The notes under the pieces: generated by a model
What the model was told of the DNA's origin: nothing
What the model saw: the letters and a program-made list of their open reading frames with translations, nothing else
Databases searched by the model: none
In this document: piece by piece, positions 16,231-24,251 of the stretch
Layout: each line of letters begins with the position of its first letter
Numbering within the stretch: the stretch's first letter is position 1
From: an uncultured Bacteroidia bacterium
GTDB lineage: Bacteria; Bacteroidota; Bacteroidia; Bacteroidales; Prolixibacteraceae
Assembly (NCBI GenBank): GCA_903881215.1
Contig: CAIRSO010000090.1
Location: forward strand, 1 to 32,987
DNA: 32,987 bases
Reading direction: 5' to 3'
Position numbers and translations under genes: made by a program

Positions 16231-17344
16231 CTATGGTATTGTAAAGTGTATCCCTCTCGACAGGCACGAATCCGGCACCCCGAATCATTGCTGTTAGTTG
16301 ATCTGTTGAGGCTGTTGGTGACTTTTCTTCAGAGCCCGCCATCGAATAGATTTTGGTGGTATCATCGATGGTGCCATCAAGATCATCCACTCCAAAAGCA
16401 AGTGAGAGTTGGGCAACCTGTTTTCCGATCATTGGCCAGTAGGCTTTCAGGTGTGGAATATTATCCAGGAATATTCGAGAAACGGCATAATTTCTAAGGT
16501 CTTCGATAGTTGTTTGCTCTTCGATATGAGAAAATCTGTTGTTGTAATGTTTAAATTTCAGGGGGATGAATGCATTAAAACCGCCTGTCTCGTCCTGCAG
16601 GTTGCGCAGTCTGTTGAGGTGGTCAATCCGATGGGAATAATCCTCAATTAGTCCGTAGAGCATGGTAGAGTTTGTTGGAATACCCAGCTGATGGGCTGTC
16701 CTGTGGATGTTAAGCCAACCTGCAGAGTCGGTCTTGTCGGGACAAATTTTAGCGCGCAAAGTTTCATCAAAAATTTCAGCTCCACCTCCAGGTAAGGAGA
16801 CGAGACCAGCCTCTTTAAGCAGACTCAAGCCATCTTTAATTTCCATTTGGGCAAATTTGCACATGGCATCGATTTCCACGGCAGTAAAGGCTTTGATTTG
16901 AACATCTGGAAGGATCTTCCTGATTTCAACGAGTAGATCTGCATAGAAATGGATATCTCTATCGGGATGAACTCCACCTACGATATGGATCTCAGTGATG
17001 CCTGACAATGCATGGCTTTTGGCCATTTGCACGAGTTCGCCAATGCCCATTTCCCAGCAACCTTCTTCTCCTTTTCTTCTTCGGTAAGAGCAAAAGGCGC
17101 AATGGTTAACGCAAATGTTTGTGGGTTCGAGATGAATATTTCTGTTGAAAAAGACCTGATTGCCATTGATCCTTTTCCGAACGAGATCTGCCAAAACAGC
17201 TAAATAGGGAAGAGAGCCTTCCTTGAAAAGCAAAATACCCTCTTCAGAAGTAATGCGACTTCCGGAGGCAATTTTATCAGCAATTTCAATCAATGTTGCG
17301 GATAGCCCGGATTGCTTTAACAATGGGAGTATAGTTGAGACCAT
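16220..17344 (-). CDS. mqnE: aminodeoxyfutalosine synthase MqnE (radical SAM)
   Basis: MqnE performs the radical SAM step of the futalosine pathway, adding a SAM-derived adenosyl radical to 3-[(1-carboxyvinyl)oxy]benzoate to give aminodeoxyfutalosine, a menaquinone precursor. With the ATG at 17344 it is 374 residues, normal for the family. The iron-sulfur ligands are Cys78, Cys82 and Cys85 in CVNHCAFC. Other landmarks are EIHIVGGVHPD, SLPGGGAEIFDE and MLYGLIED. An upstream TTG could extend the frame to 17419, but a TAnnTTTG element at 17378-17385 would place transcription start near 17372, making the extension untranslatable. Related futalosine enzymes (MqnC, SPL-type lyases) were considered; the GGGAEIFDE region fits MqnE best. 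It suggests menaquinone-based respiration. Confidence 0.88.
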   Translation of the reverse strand: MVSTILPLLKQSGLSATLIEIADKIASGSRITSEEGILLFKEGSLPYLAVLADLVRKRINGNQVFFNRNIHLEPTNICVNHCAFCSYRRRKGEEGCWEMGIGELVQMAKSHALSGITEIHIVGGVHPDRDIHFYADLLVEIRKILPDVQIKAFTAVEIDAMCKFAQMEIKDGLSLLKEAGLVSLPGGGAEIFDETLRAKICPDKTDSAGWLNIHRTAHQLGIPTNSTMLYGLIEDYSHRIDHLNRLRNLQDETGGFNAFIPLKFKHYNNRFSHIEEQTTIEDLRNYAVSRIFLDNIPHLKAYWPMIGKQVAQLSLAFGVDDLDGTIDDTTKIYSMAGSEEKSPTASTDQLTAMIRGAGFVPVERDTLYNTIESA

Positions 17345-17377
17345 ATTTGAAATTACGATTTTGGATTTTCGATTGAG

Positions 17378-17385
17378 CAAAGGTA
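17378..17385 (-). promoter_or_regulatory. candidate mqnE promoter -7 element
   Basis: The minus strand reads TACCTTTG, an exact TAnnTTTG match and identical to the candidate element of dnaB. The predicted start near 17372 leaves a leader of about 28 nt before the ATG at 17344. No TTTG is found at the canonical upstream spacing. Confidence 0.48.
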
Positions 17386-17423
17386 TGGAATTTTCGAAAG
17401 AGACTTTGATTTGGTACAAAACA

Positions 17424-17456
17424 CAAAAGGTAAAGAATCCAGTTCTTTACCTTTTG
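17424..17456 (-). terminator. terminator after rpmH
   Basis: A perfect 14-bp inverted repeat (17424-17437 with 17443-17456, loop TCCAG) lies 27 bp past the rpmH stop. The arm ends carry four A/T bases, giving a short U-tract inside the stem but no long one beyond it. Confidence 0.65.
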
Positions 17457-17482
17457 TCTTCCACAATAAGACCATTCAGAAA

Positions 17483-17641
17483 TTATCTCTTGTGACGTGG
17501 CTCATCAGAAACACTTAGTTTATGACGACCTTTGGCACGACGGGCGTTCAATACACGGCGACCGTTTGATGTAGACATTCTTTCGCGGAATCCGTGTTTG
17601 TTTTTTCTCTTTGTGTTCGAAGGTTGAAATGTTCTTTTCAT
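17483..17641 (-). CDS. rpmH: 50S ribosomal protein L34
   Basis: This 52-residue, strongly basic protein reads [18 protein letters not shown], then [20 protein letters not shown], then [14 protein letters not shown]. It matches the whole L34 family, which is normally 44-52 residues, including the invariant MKRTFQPS start. L34 is a structural protein of the large ribosomal subunit. It has its own promoter at 17690-17721 and a hairpin downstream. In many bacteria rnpA follows rpmH, but here mqnE follows, and rsmG lies upstream on the same strand. Confidence 0.97.
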   Translation of the reverse strand: MKRTFQPSNTKRKNKHGFRERMSTSNGRRVLNARRAKGRHKLSVSDEPRHKR

Positions 17642-17689
17642 TGCTGAAATATTTTATTTAAGACTTTTCTTTTGCTTATTTAAGGAGTG

Positions 17690-17721
17690 CAAAAATAGTT
17701 TTTTTTTATATACCGTCCAAA
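17690..17721 (-). promoter_or_regulatory. rpmH promoter
   Basis: Read on the minus strand, TTTG (17721-17718) is followed after 20 bp by TATTTTTG (17697-17690). This fits the Bacteroidota consensus with a spacer one base longer than usual. It predicts transcription start near 17684 and a leader of about 43 nt. Confidence 0.6.
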
Positions 17722-17761
17722 CAAATGGGTAATTAGTAAATAAATTTATATTTCGTATAAA

Positions 17762-18385
17762 TTACCTGACTGGCAGATAGATCACTTTCTTTGTTTCAAA
17801 GTAGGGTTCTTCAAAGCTCGAAGAGAGATCAAAAATTTCTGCTGTAGCTCTGAACGCCTTGATTTCAGACTCAAAATCCCCGCCCTTGAGATAGATTATC
17901 CCGTTTGGAAGAGCATTTTTAGATAGTGGGGAGACATTCTTTCGCACCATCGAAACAAATTCAGGGAAGGCAGTTACAGCCCTGCTAATAACAAATTCAT
18001 ATCTTGTTTTAATCTCCTGAACCCTGCTTTTTAAGGCACTGACATTGGTCAATTTCAATTGTTCAGCAACGTCCTGAACCACCAGAATTTTTTTTCCGAT
18101 TGAGTCGATCATGGTGAAGTGGCAATCAGGGAAAAGGATGGCAAGTGGAATGCCAGGAAAGCCACCTCCGGTACCGACATCCAACAGAGTGGTTCCAGGT
18201 CTGAAACGTATGAATTTAGCGATAGACAGAGAATGAAGAATATGACGAACATATAATTCGTCAATATCTTTCCTGGAGATTAAATTTATTTTTTCGTTCC
18301 AATCCTGGTACAAGGGTCCCAATTTCTCAAACTGGCTAATTTGAAGAGAATTCAGATCGGGAAAGTATTTCAGCAGTAGATTCAT
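17762..18385 (-). CDS. rsmG: 16S rRNA (guanine-N7)-methyltransferase RsmG (GidB)
   Basis: RsmG methylates N7 of G527 in 16S rRNA using SAM. The 207-residue length is typical. The Rossmann motif I is LLDVGTGGGFPGIPLA (67-82), followed by the acidic motif II region HFTMIDSIGKK. The GidB N-terminal helix (YQDWNEKINLISRKD) and the LYVRHILHSL segment are both present, as is the ISRAVTAFPEF motif. The gene begins 3 bp after the sigma factor stop, so it is the last gene of the leftward run starting at 20121. Confidence 0.94.
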   Translation of the reverse strand: MNLLLKYFPDLNSLQISQFEKLGPLYQDWNEKINLISRKDIDELYVRHILHSLSIAKFIRFRPGTTLLDVGTGGGFPGIPLAILFPDCHFTMIDSIGKKILVVQDVAEQLKLTNVSALKSRVQEIKTRYEFVISRAVTAFPEFVSMVRKNVSPLSKNALPNGIIYLKGGDFESEIKAFRATAEIFDLSSSFEEPYFETKKVIYLPVR

Positions 18386-18388
18386 TTA

Positions 18389-18994
18389 CTACGCGATTTC
18401 ATTGTTCTTCATCAATTCAAAAAGCATTTCGCGGGAGCGGAAAAGTTGCACTTTGACTGTTCCGAGAGGCAGATCGAGCTCTTTAGCAATTTCATCGTAT
18501 GAGTATTCCTGAAAATAGCGAAGCTCAAGCAACTTACGGTATCGGGGTTTCAGTTTGGCGACCATTCTGCGCAGGATCTGCGAATTTTGATCGCGTATCA
18601 TGCCTTCTTCCGGATTGTATCCTTCCGCCTTAGCATTGTAGTTGTAGTCTCCACCAACTTGTCTGTCGCCGTAGGAGGGCTCCAGCGGAACAGTGATGGC
18701 TCTTTTCTTACGCATAAAATCAATCGCATTGTTGGACGCTATGCGGAAAAGCCAGGTACTAAAAGCGTATTGTGGCGTATACTGATGTATGTTGGTAAAG
18801 GCCTTTCCAAATGCTTCTAAGGTAAGGTCTTCGGCATCAGTCCGGTTATTTACCATCTTGAGCAGCATGAAATAGATGGTGTCCTTGTAACGGCGCATAA
18901 GGTCGGAATAGGCCTTTTCGCTGCCATTACGGGCGGCGTCCACCAGTTCGATGTCCCTTTTTGCATTCCCGGATGGACCTTGGCTTATTTCCAT
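18389..18994 (-). CDS. ECF-type RNA polymerase sigma factor
   Basis: This 201-residue sigma70-family factor contains only regions 2 and 4, as ECF factors do. Region 2 (about 20-95) shows YKDTIYFMLLKMVNNRTDAEDL followed by the STWLFRIASNNAIDFMRKK promoter-melting and -10 recognition segment. Region 4 (about 140-195) shows LRYFQEYSYDEIAKEL and LPLGTVKVQLFRSREML, a helix-turn-helix. No anti-sigma factor is encoded next to it. Its first 10 bases overlap the end of the membrane glycosyltransferase gene and rsmG follows after 3 bp, so expression is probably coupled to both. Its regulon cannot be inferred; it is far from the SusCD genes and those lack STN domains. Confidence 0.93.
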   Translation of the reverse strand: MEISQGPSGNAKRDIELVDAARNGSEKAYSDLMRRYKDTIYFMLLKMVNNRTDAEDLTLEAFGKAFTNIHQYTPQYAFSTWLFRIASNNAIDFMRKKRAITVPLEPSYGDRQVGGDYNYNAKAEGYNPEEGMIRDQNSQILRRMVAKLKPRYRKLLELRYFQEYSYDEIAKELDLPLGTVKVQLFRSREMLFELMKNNEIA

Positions 18995-20121
18995 TTTCTT
19001 TTTTGACCGGTGAATAGTTGGTTAATGATGAAAGCGCTGTTTATAATGGGCAAAAATGTTTTGTAAACAAGTAAAAGAGGTAAAAAATTTCTTTCGCCTA
19101 ACTTTTTGGTAGCTACGGCAATCCATATCATTTCAAAAATTATCAGGAATGACCATATGCCGAGGACCCAAAACCTAAGAGGAGAAACGATTAAAAGAAG
19201 AATGAAAGATGCGGTGAGCATCATTCTGCTTACCAAATTAAGCGACCTGAAAAATCTTTGTCCAGCATTGAATTTGCGACGGAGCATGAGTTGCTTCTTC
19301 TTAAATTCAACAAGATCTATTCTGTCGGTCTCTCCAATGAAAGCAATTGGAGTCGTCTTGTTGTTAAGGATTACAGTATTTTTACGTGTGCCTATTTTGT
19401 TGATAAAAAGCTCGTTTTCGCTAAATGGAGAATCAAGAACGGCAGCAAATCCACGTAGTTCAAGAAATTTTTCACGACGGTATGCAAGGTTAAATTCAAA
19501 AACCGGCATAGTAAGTCCGAATGACTGTCCGGCACCTGATAACAGATAAGAAGTGAAATTCTCAAATCGCAACCAGCTTTTATAATTTCCAGGGGCATTG
19601 TTGAAGTGCATGTATCCGATGGATACTTCTTTGCCGGGTTCAAGTCTCTGGGTGTAATTTTTAAGCCACTGGTTGTCGTTTACTCGGCAAAGCGGACTGA
19701 GATATATCAGCCATTCATTGCTGGCGGCTCTAACGCCTATGGTGATTGCCAGAGCATTGGGGAAATCAGTTTCCTGAATAATTTTAGTGGTTTTCAGGTT
19801 CCCATGGCTGATCTTAAGCTCAGCCAGCATCCAGTCAGTTCCATCTGTAGAACAATCATCCACAACGACTATTTCAAAATCAGGATAATCCTGTGCCAGC
19901 AGTGAAGGCAACAATTCCCGCAATGGTTCTACGTAATTTCGGGAGGTAATTATGATAGAAATAGAAGGTAGGTTTGATTCCTTGTTTTTCTGTTTTCCAC
20001 TGAAAATAAATTTAATCAGCAAGATCAGATAGACAAGTTGTATTAAAAAAGCCAAACCAAACAGAAGAAGTCCTATTACTTCCTCGATCGAAAATTGAAA
20101 TCCTCCAATGTCTATTGTCAT
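18985..20121 (-). CDS. membrane-bound family 2 glycosyltransferase
   Basis: The 378-residue protein begins with a membrane segment (about 13-39), followed by a GT-A glycosyltransferase domain (about 52-270). It has SISIIITSRNYVEPLRELLP, the nucleotide-sugar binding VVVDDCSTDGTDW (86-98) and an NEWLIYLSPLCRV segment in place of a classic DxD. Two or three further membrane segments lie near 295-360 (MMLTASFILLLIVSPLRFWV). This layout is that of processive or lipid-linked GT2 enzymes working at the cytoplasmic face of the inner membrane. The DxD-like motif appears weak, so catalytic details are uncertain. It heads the run with the sigma factor and rsmG. Confidence 0.85.
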   Translation of the reverse strand: MTIDIGGFQFSIEEVIGLLLFGLAFLIQLVYLILLIKFIFSGKQKNKESNLPSISIIITSRNYVEPLRELLPSLLAQDYPDFEIVVVDDCSTDGTDWMLAELKISHGNLKTTKIIQETDFPNALAITIGVRAASNEWLIYLSPLCRVNDNQWLKNYTQRLEPGKEVSIGYMHFNNAPGNYKSWLRFENFTSYLLSGAGQSFGLTMPVFEFNLAYRREKFLELRGFAAVLDSPFSENELFINKIGTRKNTVILNNKTTPIAFIGETDRIDLVEFKKKQLMLRRKFNAGQRFFRSLNLVSRMMLTASFILLLIVSPLRFWVLGIWSFLIIFEMIWIAVATKKLGERNFLPLLLVYKTFLPIINSAFIINQLFTGQKRKWK

Positions 20122-20139
20122 AATTCAAACAAAACTTCT

Positions 20140-20147
20140 CAAAAATA
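20140..20147 (-). promoter_or_regulatory. candidate promoter -7 element of the glycosyltransferase-sigma-rsmG run
   Basis: The minus strand reads TATTTTTG, an exact TAnnTTTG match located 18 bp before the ATG at 20121. It implies a very short leader. No TTTG lies at the expected distance. Confidence 0.42.
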
Positions 20148-20234
20148 CACAATGCTATGTTAAGTACCCTCTGTTTGGCAGTTTTTTTTACCAAGCAGCT
20201 ATAGATGCCGGAAATGTTATTTTGCTAATATAAC

Positions 20235-20242
20235 TATCTTTG
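20235..20242 (+). promoter_or_regulatory. candidate tgt promoter -7 element
   Basis: TATCTTTG matches TAnnTTTG and ends 18 bp before the tgt ATG at 20261, mirroring the divergent element at 20140-20147. The upstream TTTG is absent at canonical spacing. A start near 20249 would exclude translation from the in-frame TTG at 20240. Confidence 0.42.
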
Positions 20243-20260
20243 CGCCTTGAAAACCATTCA

Positions 20261-21391
20261 ATGAAGTTTGATTTAAAACATATATCTGTAGGCTCCAAAG
20301 CTCGTGCGGGTCAATTCCACACCGGTCATGGAGTCGTTGAAACGCCTGTTTTTATGCCAGTAGGAACGGTCGGTTCCGTCAAAGGAATCCATTTTAAAGA
20401 TTTGAAGGAGGACATAAAAGCCAGGATTATTCTGGGAAACACCTATCATCTATATCTCCGTCCGGGGATTGAAGTTCTTGAAAGTGCCGGTGGTCTTCAC
20501 CGGTTTAATGGGTGGGATAGGCCTATCCTGACAGATAGTGGAGGATTTCAGGTTTTTTCACTTGGTGACATTCGCAAGATTACTGAGGAAGGAGCCAAAT
20601 TTCAGTCTCATATCGATGGTTCAAGACACCTTTTTACTCCTGAACGCGTTGTTGATATTCAACGATCCATAGGGGCCGACATCATCATGGCATTTGATGA
20701 ATGTACTCCTGGTGATGCAGATTATGATTATGCGAAAAAGTCGCTCGAATTAACTCAAAGGTGGTTGGATCGTTGTATGAATCAATTTTCTATGACGCTG
20801 CCAAAATATGGTTATGATCAAACCCTTTTCCCCATTGTTCAGGGTTGTGTTTATCCTGACCTGAGGATCAAAGCTGCAGAGCATGTGGCTTCTTTTCAGG
20901 CCGATGGGTATGCCATTGGTGGCCTCTCAGTGGGTGAGAAGGAGGAGGACATGTATGCCATGATCGAAGTGGTAAACGAAATATTGCCGATTGACAAACC
21001 CAGGTATTTAATGGGAGTAGGTAATCCGGTAAATATACTGGAGGGGATCGACAGGGGAATCGATATGTTTGATTGTGTCATGCCGACCCGTAATGGTCGC
21101 AATGGCATGTTATTTACCCGTTACGGGGTGATCAACATCCGGAACCAGAAATGGGCCAATGATTTCAGCCCGGTCGATCCGGATGGAACATCTTTTGTTG
21201 ACACTCAATATACAAAAGCTTACTTGCGCCATCTTTTTCAGTCGGGCGAAATGCTGGGCCCGATGATCGGGAGCATTCATAACCTTGCTTTTTATCTTTG
21301 GCTTGTTGACGAAGCCAGAAAACAGATATTTCTGGGTACTTTTAAGCCCTGGAAAGAGCAGATGGTGGCACAGATGAGAAACAGACTGTGA
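20261..21391 (+). CDS. tgt: queuine tRNA-ribosyltransferase (tRNA-guanine transglycosylase)
   Basis: Tgt exchanges guanine-34 of GUN-anticodon tRNAs for the queuosine precursor preQ1. The 376-residue protein contains the base-binding TDSGGFQVFSLG (from 91, with Asp92 the expected general acid/base) and QGCVYPDLR. GGLSVGE follows, then FDCVMPTRNGRNG, in which Asp271 is the expected nucleophile. ATG 20261 is chosen over an upstream TTG because MKFDL aligns with family starts. Unusually, the C-terminal CxCxxC zinc site of characterised enzymes is not present: the segment 306-317 reads DPDGTSFVDTQY. The histidine of the IHNL motif (340) is retained. A permease gene follows after 30 bp, so the two are likely one transcript. 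Confidence 0.95.
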   Translation: MKFDLKHISVGSKARAGQFHTGHGVVETPVFMPVGTVGSVKGIHFKDLKEDIKARIILGNTYHLYLRPGIEVLESAGGLHRFNGWDRPILTDSGGFQVFSLGDIRKITEEGAKFQSHIDGSRHLFTPERVVDIQRSIGADIIMAFDECTPGDADYDYAKKSLELTQRWLDRCMNQFSMTLPKYGYDQTLFPIVQGCVYPDLRIKAAEHVASFQADGYAIGGLSVGEKEEDMYAMIEVVNEILPIDKPRYLMGVGNPVNILEGIDRGIDMFDCVMPTRNGRNGMLFTRYGVINIRNQKWANDFSPVDPDGTSFVDTQYTKAYLRHLFQSGEMLGPMIGSIHNLAFYLWLVDEARKQIFLGTFKPWKEQMVAQMRNRL

Positions 21392-21421
21392 AATTTGTTT
21401 TAATAATTATTTTGGGACAGG

Positions 21422-22513
21422 ATGATGAACAATTATTTGCAAAGAATTGACCGCTACATCATAAAGAGATACCTGGGAACTTTTTTCCTTGCTATTGCCC
21501 TAATTATCAGCATTTCAATAATTTTTGATATTTCAGAGAAAATTGATGATTTCATTTCAAGGAATGCTCCATTAAAAGCCATCCTTATTGACTATTATCT
21601 TCCTTTCATCCCTTATTTCACCAATCTTTTCAGCGCTCTTTTCAATTTTATCGCGGTAATATATTTCACTTCGAAAATGGCGGCGAATTCTGAAATCATC
21701 GCTATGATGGCAAGTGGTATCAGCTACAAAAGGCTCATGAGACCCTATATTGCGGCATCAGCAATCATTGCCTTGATGTCCTGGATACTTGGGAATTTTG
21801 TTATTCCCCAGGCAAACCTGTCAAGGGTAAATTTCACCAATATTTATGTAAATACTGAATATATTAATGTGGATAAGAATATTCACAGACAACTTGAACC
21901 AGGCCTTTATGTGTACATGAAAAGTTACAACAACAGGTCGGACGTGGGGTACAAGTTTACTATTGAGAAGTTTGAAGGACGGCAGCTTAAATCAAAGTTA
22001 ATAGCCGACTACATTAAATGGGATCGCGAAAAAAAGAAATGGGTTATTCATGATTATTTCATCAGGGACTTGAGTGGTCCGACAGAAATTATCAAGACCG
22101 GTTCTGTGATCGACACCACTTTACTGATGAGCCCTACCGAGTTCGGTCAGCAGAATTCAAGGCAGGAAACGATGAATTACTGGCAAATCAACAGGTACAT
22201 TGATGAACTGAAATTGAGAGGTGTTGACAATGTTTCCAATTATGAAAAGGAAAAGTATCAGAGGACTGCAGGACCTATCAGTACATTTATACTCACAATC
22301 ATTGGCGTATCCCTTGCCTCCCGTAAAACCCGGGGTGGCATTGGAATTCATTTGGGATTAGGTCTACTACTTGGATTCTCATACATTATGTTCATGCAGG
22401 TGAGTACAATTTTCGCTTTTAAAGCAGGGTTCAACATCATATTAGCGGTATGGTTGCCAAATATTATTTATGCATTGATAGCGTTTGTTCTGTACAAGAG
22501 AGCGGCCAAATAA
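21422..22513 (+). CDS. LptF/LptG-family (YjgP/YjgQ) permease
   Basis: The 363-residue inner-membrane protein has the LptF/LptG pattern. An N-terminal membrane domain (DRYIIKRYLGTFFLAIALII, then a second and third segment to about residue 125) is followed by a periplasmic beta-jellyroll-like domain (about 130-265). Three C-terminal membrane helices follow (ISTFILTIIGVSLASRKTRG, GLGLLLGFSYIMFM, IILAVWLPNIIYALIAFVLY). In characterised bacteria two such proteins form the membrane part of the LptB2FG transporter that extracts lipopolysaccharide. This copy lies apart from any LptB gene in the window. Whether it is LptF or LptG cannot be decided by eye. ATG at 21422 is directly followed by a second ATG at 21425. 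Confidence 0.88.
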   Translation: MMNNYLQRIDRYIIKRYLGTFFLAIALIISISIIFDISEKIDDFISRNAPLKAILIDYYLPFIPYFTNLFSALFNFIAVIYFTSKMAANSEIIAMMASGISYKRLMRPYIAASAIIALMSWILGNFVIPQANLSRVNFTNIYVNTEYINVDKNIHRQLEPGLYVYMKSYNNRSDVGYKFTIEKFEGRQLKSKLIADYIKWDREKKKWVIHDYFIRDLSGPTEIIKTGSVIDTTLLMSPTEFGQQNSRQETMNYWQINRYIDELKLRGVDNVSNYEKEKYQRTAGPISTFILTIIGVSLASRKTRGGIGIHLGLGLLLGFSYIMFMQVSTIFAFKAGFNIILAVWLPNIIYALIAFVLYKRAAK

Positions 22514-22601
22514 TCAAAGCATAGTATTTAGTGCGCATAGTACTGTTGTATATTTTGTAAGGTCTTTCTCCCTTCCATAAAGACAGAGATAATAATTTTT
22601 G

Positions 22602-22609
22602 TACTTTTG
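22602..22609 (+). promoter_or_regulatory. candidate promoter -7 element of the carboxyltransferase operon
   Basis: TACTTTTG followed by CGGG is an exact TAnnTTTG match 67 bp upstream of the ATG at 22677. The 163-bp gap after the permease gene and this element suggest a separate transcript. No TTTG is present at the expected upstream spacing. Confidence 0.48.
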
Positions 22610-22676
22610 CGGGACACTATTTTGACCAAAAATCAGTTCTTACATAGGACAAATCATAAGTAAACAATTACAAATT

Positions 22677-24221
22677 ATGTCATTAAAAAGAAACATCCTT
22701 GACCTTCGCAGACGAAAGAAAGAGGCTCAGCAAGGTGGTGGCGAGGCAGCCATCGGGAAACAGGTGGCCATGGGTAAAAAAACGGCCCGCGAAAGAATCA
22801 AAGCGATCCTTGACGAAAATTCATTTCATGAGTATGATCTTTTCGTTGAGCACACCGGAAAAGATTTCGACATGGAGAAAAAGGTTCTTCATGGGGATGG
22901 GGTAATCATTGGTACAGGTACCATGTTCAATCAGCCGGTATGTATTTATGCCCAGGACTTTACTGTTGCAGGGGGTTCCCTCGGACTGATGCATGCCCGG
23001 AAGATTACCAAGATAATGGACCATGCCCTTAAGATGCGGGTACCTATCATTGGGATCAATGATTCGGGTGGTGCACGTATTCAGGAGGGAGTAAATTCCC
23101 TGGCTGGATATGGGGAGATTTTCTACCGCAACACTGAAGCTTCAGGCGTCATTCCTCAACTATCAGTTATCTTGGGACCATGTGCCGGGGGAGCAGTTTA
23201 TTCTCCCGCGCTGACAGATTTTGTCTTTGTGGTTGAGAATATTTCAAAAATGTTTATCACCGGTCCAAGTGTGATTAAAACGGTACTTGGCGAAGAGATT
23301 TCGATGGAAGAGCTTGGTGGGGCCCTGGTTCACAGTGAGATTACCGGGAATGCCCATTTCTATGCTTTGAGTGAAGATGAGTGTTTCGAGCAGATAAAGA
23401 AGCTAATTTCGTTCATTCCATGGAACAATACACAGAAGGCTCTCCGTTTTCCAACACAGGCCCCAACTTTCCCAGTAAGCATTGAAGACATTGTTCCAAG
23501 TGATCCACATTATCCATACGATATCCGTGATATCATCAAAGCTGTTTCGGACAGTTCTGACTTTTTCGAGATCATGGAACTTTTTGCCCGTAACATTGTG
23601 ATCGGTTTTGGCAGGATTGCCGGAAACACTGTCGGCTACGTTGCCAACCAGCCGATGTATCTTGCCGGTGTTCTTGACTGTGACAGTTCAGATAAAGCTG
23701 CCCGTTTTATTCGTTATTGTGATGCCTTCAATATTCCTATCGTCACACTGGAAGATATGCCTGGCTATCTGCCCGGAGTTGACCAGGAGCATGCCGGCGT
23801 CATCCGGCATGGTGCGAAATTATTGTATGCCTACAGCGAAGCAACAGTTCCGAAGGTGACAGTAATCATCCGGAAGGCATATGGTGGTGGCTACATCGCC
23901 ATGAATTCCCGTCACTTGGGTGCCGATTTTGTCTATGCATGGCCAACAGCAGAAATTGCCGTGATGGGTCCGGAAGGAGCCGCAAATATTGTTTTCCGCA
24001 AAGAAATTGATGAAGCTGAAAATCCTGCTGAAATGCGCAAGCAAAAGATTCAGGAGTACAAGGATAAGTTTGCCAATCCATTCGTTGCTGCTTCCAAAGG
24101 ATACATTGATGAAGTGATAGAACCACTTGAAACTCGTGCCAGATTGATTCATTCACTTGAAATTTCTGAACATAAGGTTGATAAGCGACCAGCTAAAAAG
24201 CATGGTATCCCTCCATTCTGA
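22677..24221 (+). CDS. acyl-CoA carboxylase carboxyltransferase subunit (propionyl/methylmalonyl-CoA type)
   Basis: This subunit transfers carboxyl groups between carboxybiotin and an acyl-CoA. Its 514 residues comprise two crotonase-like halves. The first half has ARERIKAILDENSFHEYD, GINDSGGARIQEGV and GPCAGGAVYSPALTDF, with glycines of the oxyanion pocket. The second has VTLEDMPGYLPGVDQE and KAYGGGYIAMNSRHLG. The length and motifs match the propionyl-CoA carboxylase beta and methylmalonyl-CoA decarboxylase alpha group; sequence alone does not separate them. A biotin carrier gene follows after 30 bp, but no biotin carboxylase or membrane decarboxylase subunit is encoded in the window. A role in propionate/succinate metabolism is the likely context. 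Confidence 0.92.
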   Translation: MSLKRNILDLRRRKKEAQQGGGEAAIGKQVAMGKKTARERIKAILDENSFHEYDLFVEHTGKDFDMEKKVLHGDGVIIGTGTMFNQPVCIYAQDFTVAGGSLGLMHARKITKIMDHALKMRVPIIGINDSGGARIQEGVNSLAGYGEIFYRNTEASGVIPQLSVILGPCAGGAVYSPALTDFVFVVENISKMFITGPSVIKTVLGEEISMEELGGALVHSEITGNAHFYALSEDECFEQIKKLISFIPWNNTQKALRFPTQAPTFPVSIEDIVPSDPHYPYDIRDIIKAVSDSSDFFEIMELFARNIVIGFGRIAGNTVGYVANQPMYLAGVLDCDSSDKAARFIRYCDAFNIPIVTLEDMPGYLPGVDQEHAGVIRHGAKLLYAYSEATVPKVTVIIRKAYGGGYIAMNSRHLGADFVYAWPTAEIAVMGPEGAANIVFRKEIDEAENPAEMRKQKIQEYKDKFANPFVAASKGYIDEVIEPLETRARLIHSLEISEHKVDKRPAKKHGIPPF

Positions 24222-24251
24222 TCATTGATTGATCCTAATTATTAGACGATT

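Noticed and set aside
17345-17419. N-terminal extension of MqnE from an upstream TTG
   Set aside because: The extra 25 residues match nothing in the family and overlap the candidate promoter at 17378-17385.
23820-24156. Two open frames of about 100 codons opposite the carboxyltransferase gene
   Set aside because: They are shadows of the conserved coding strand, with no domain features and no promoter.
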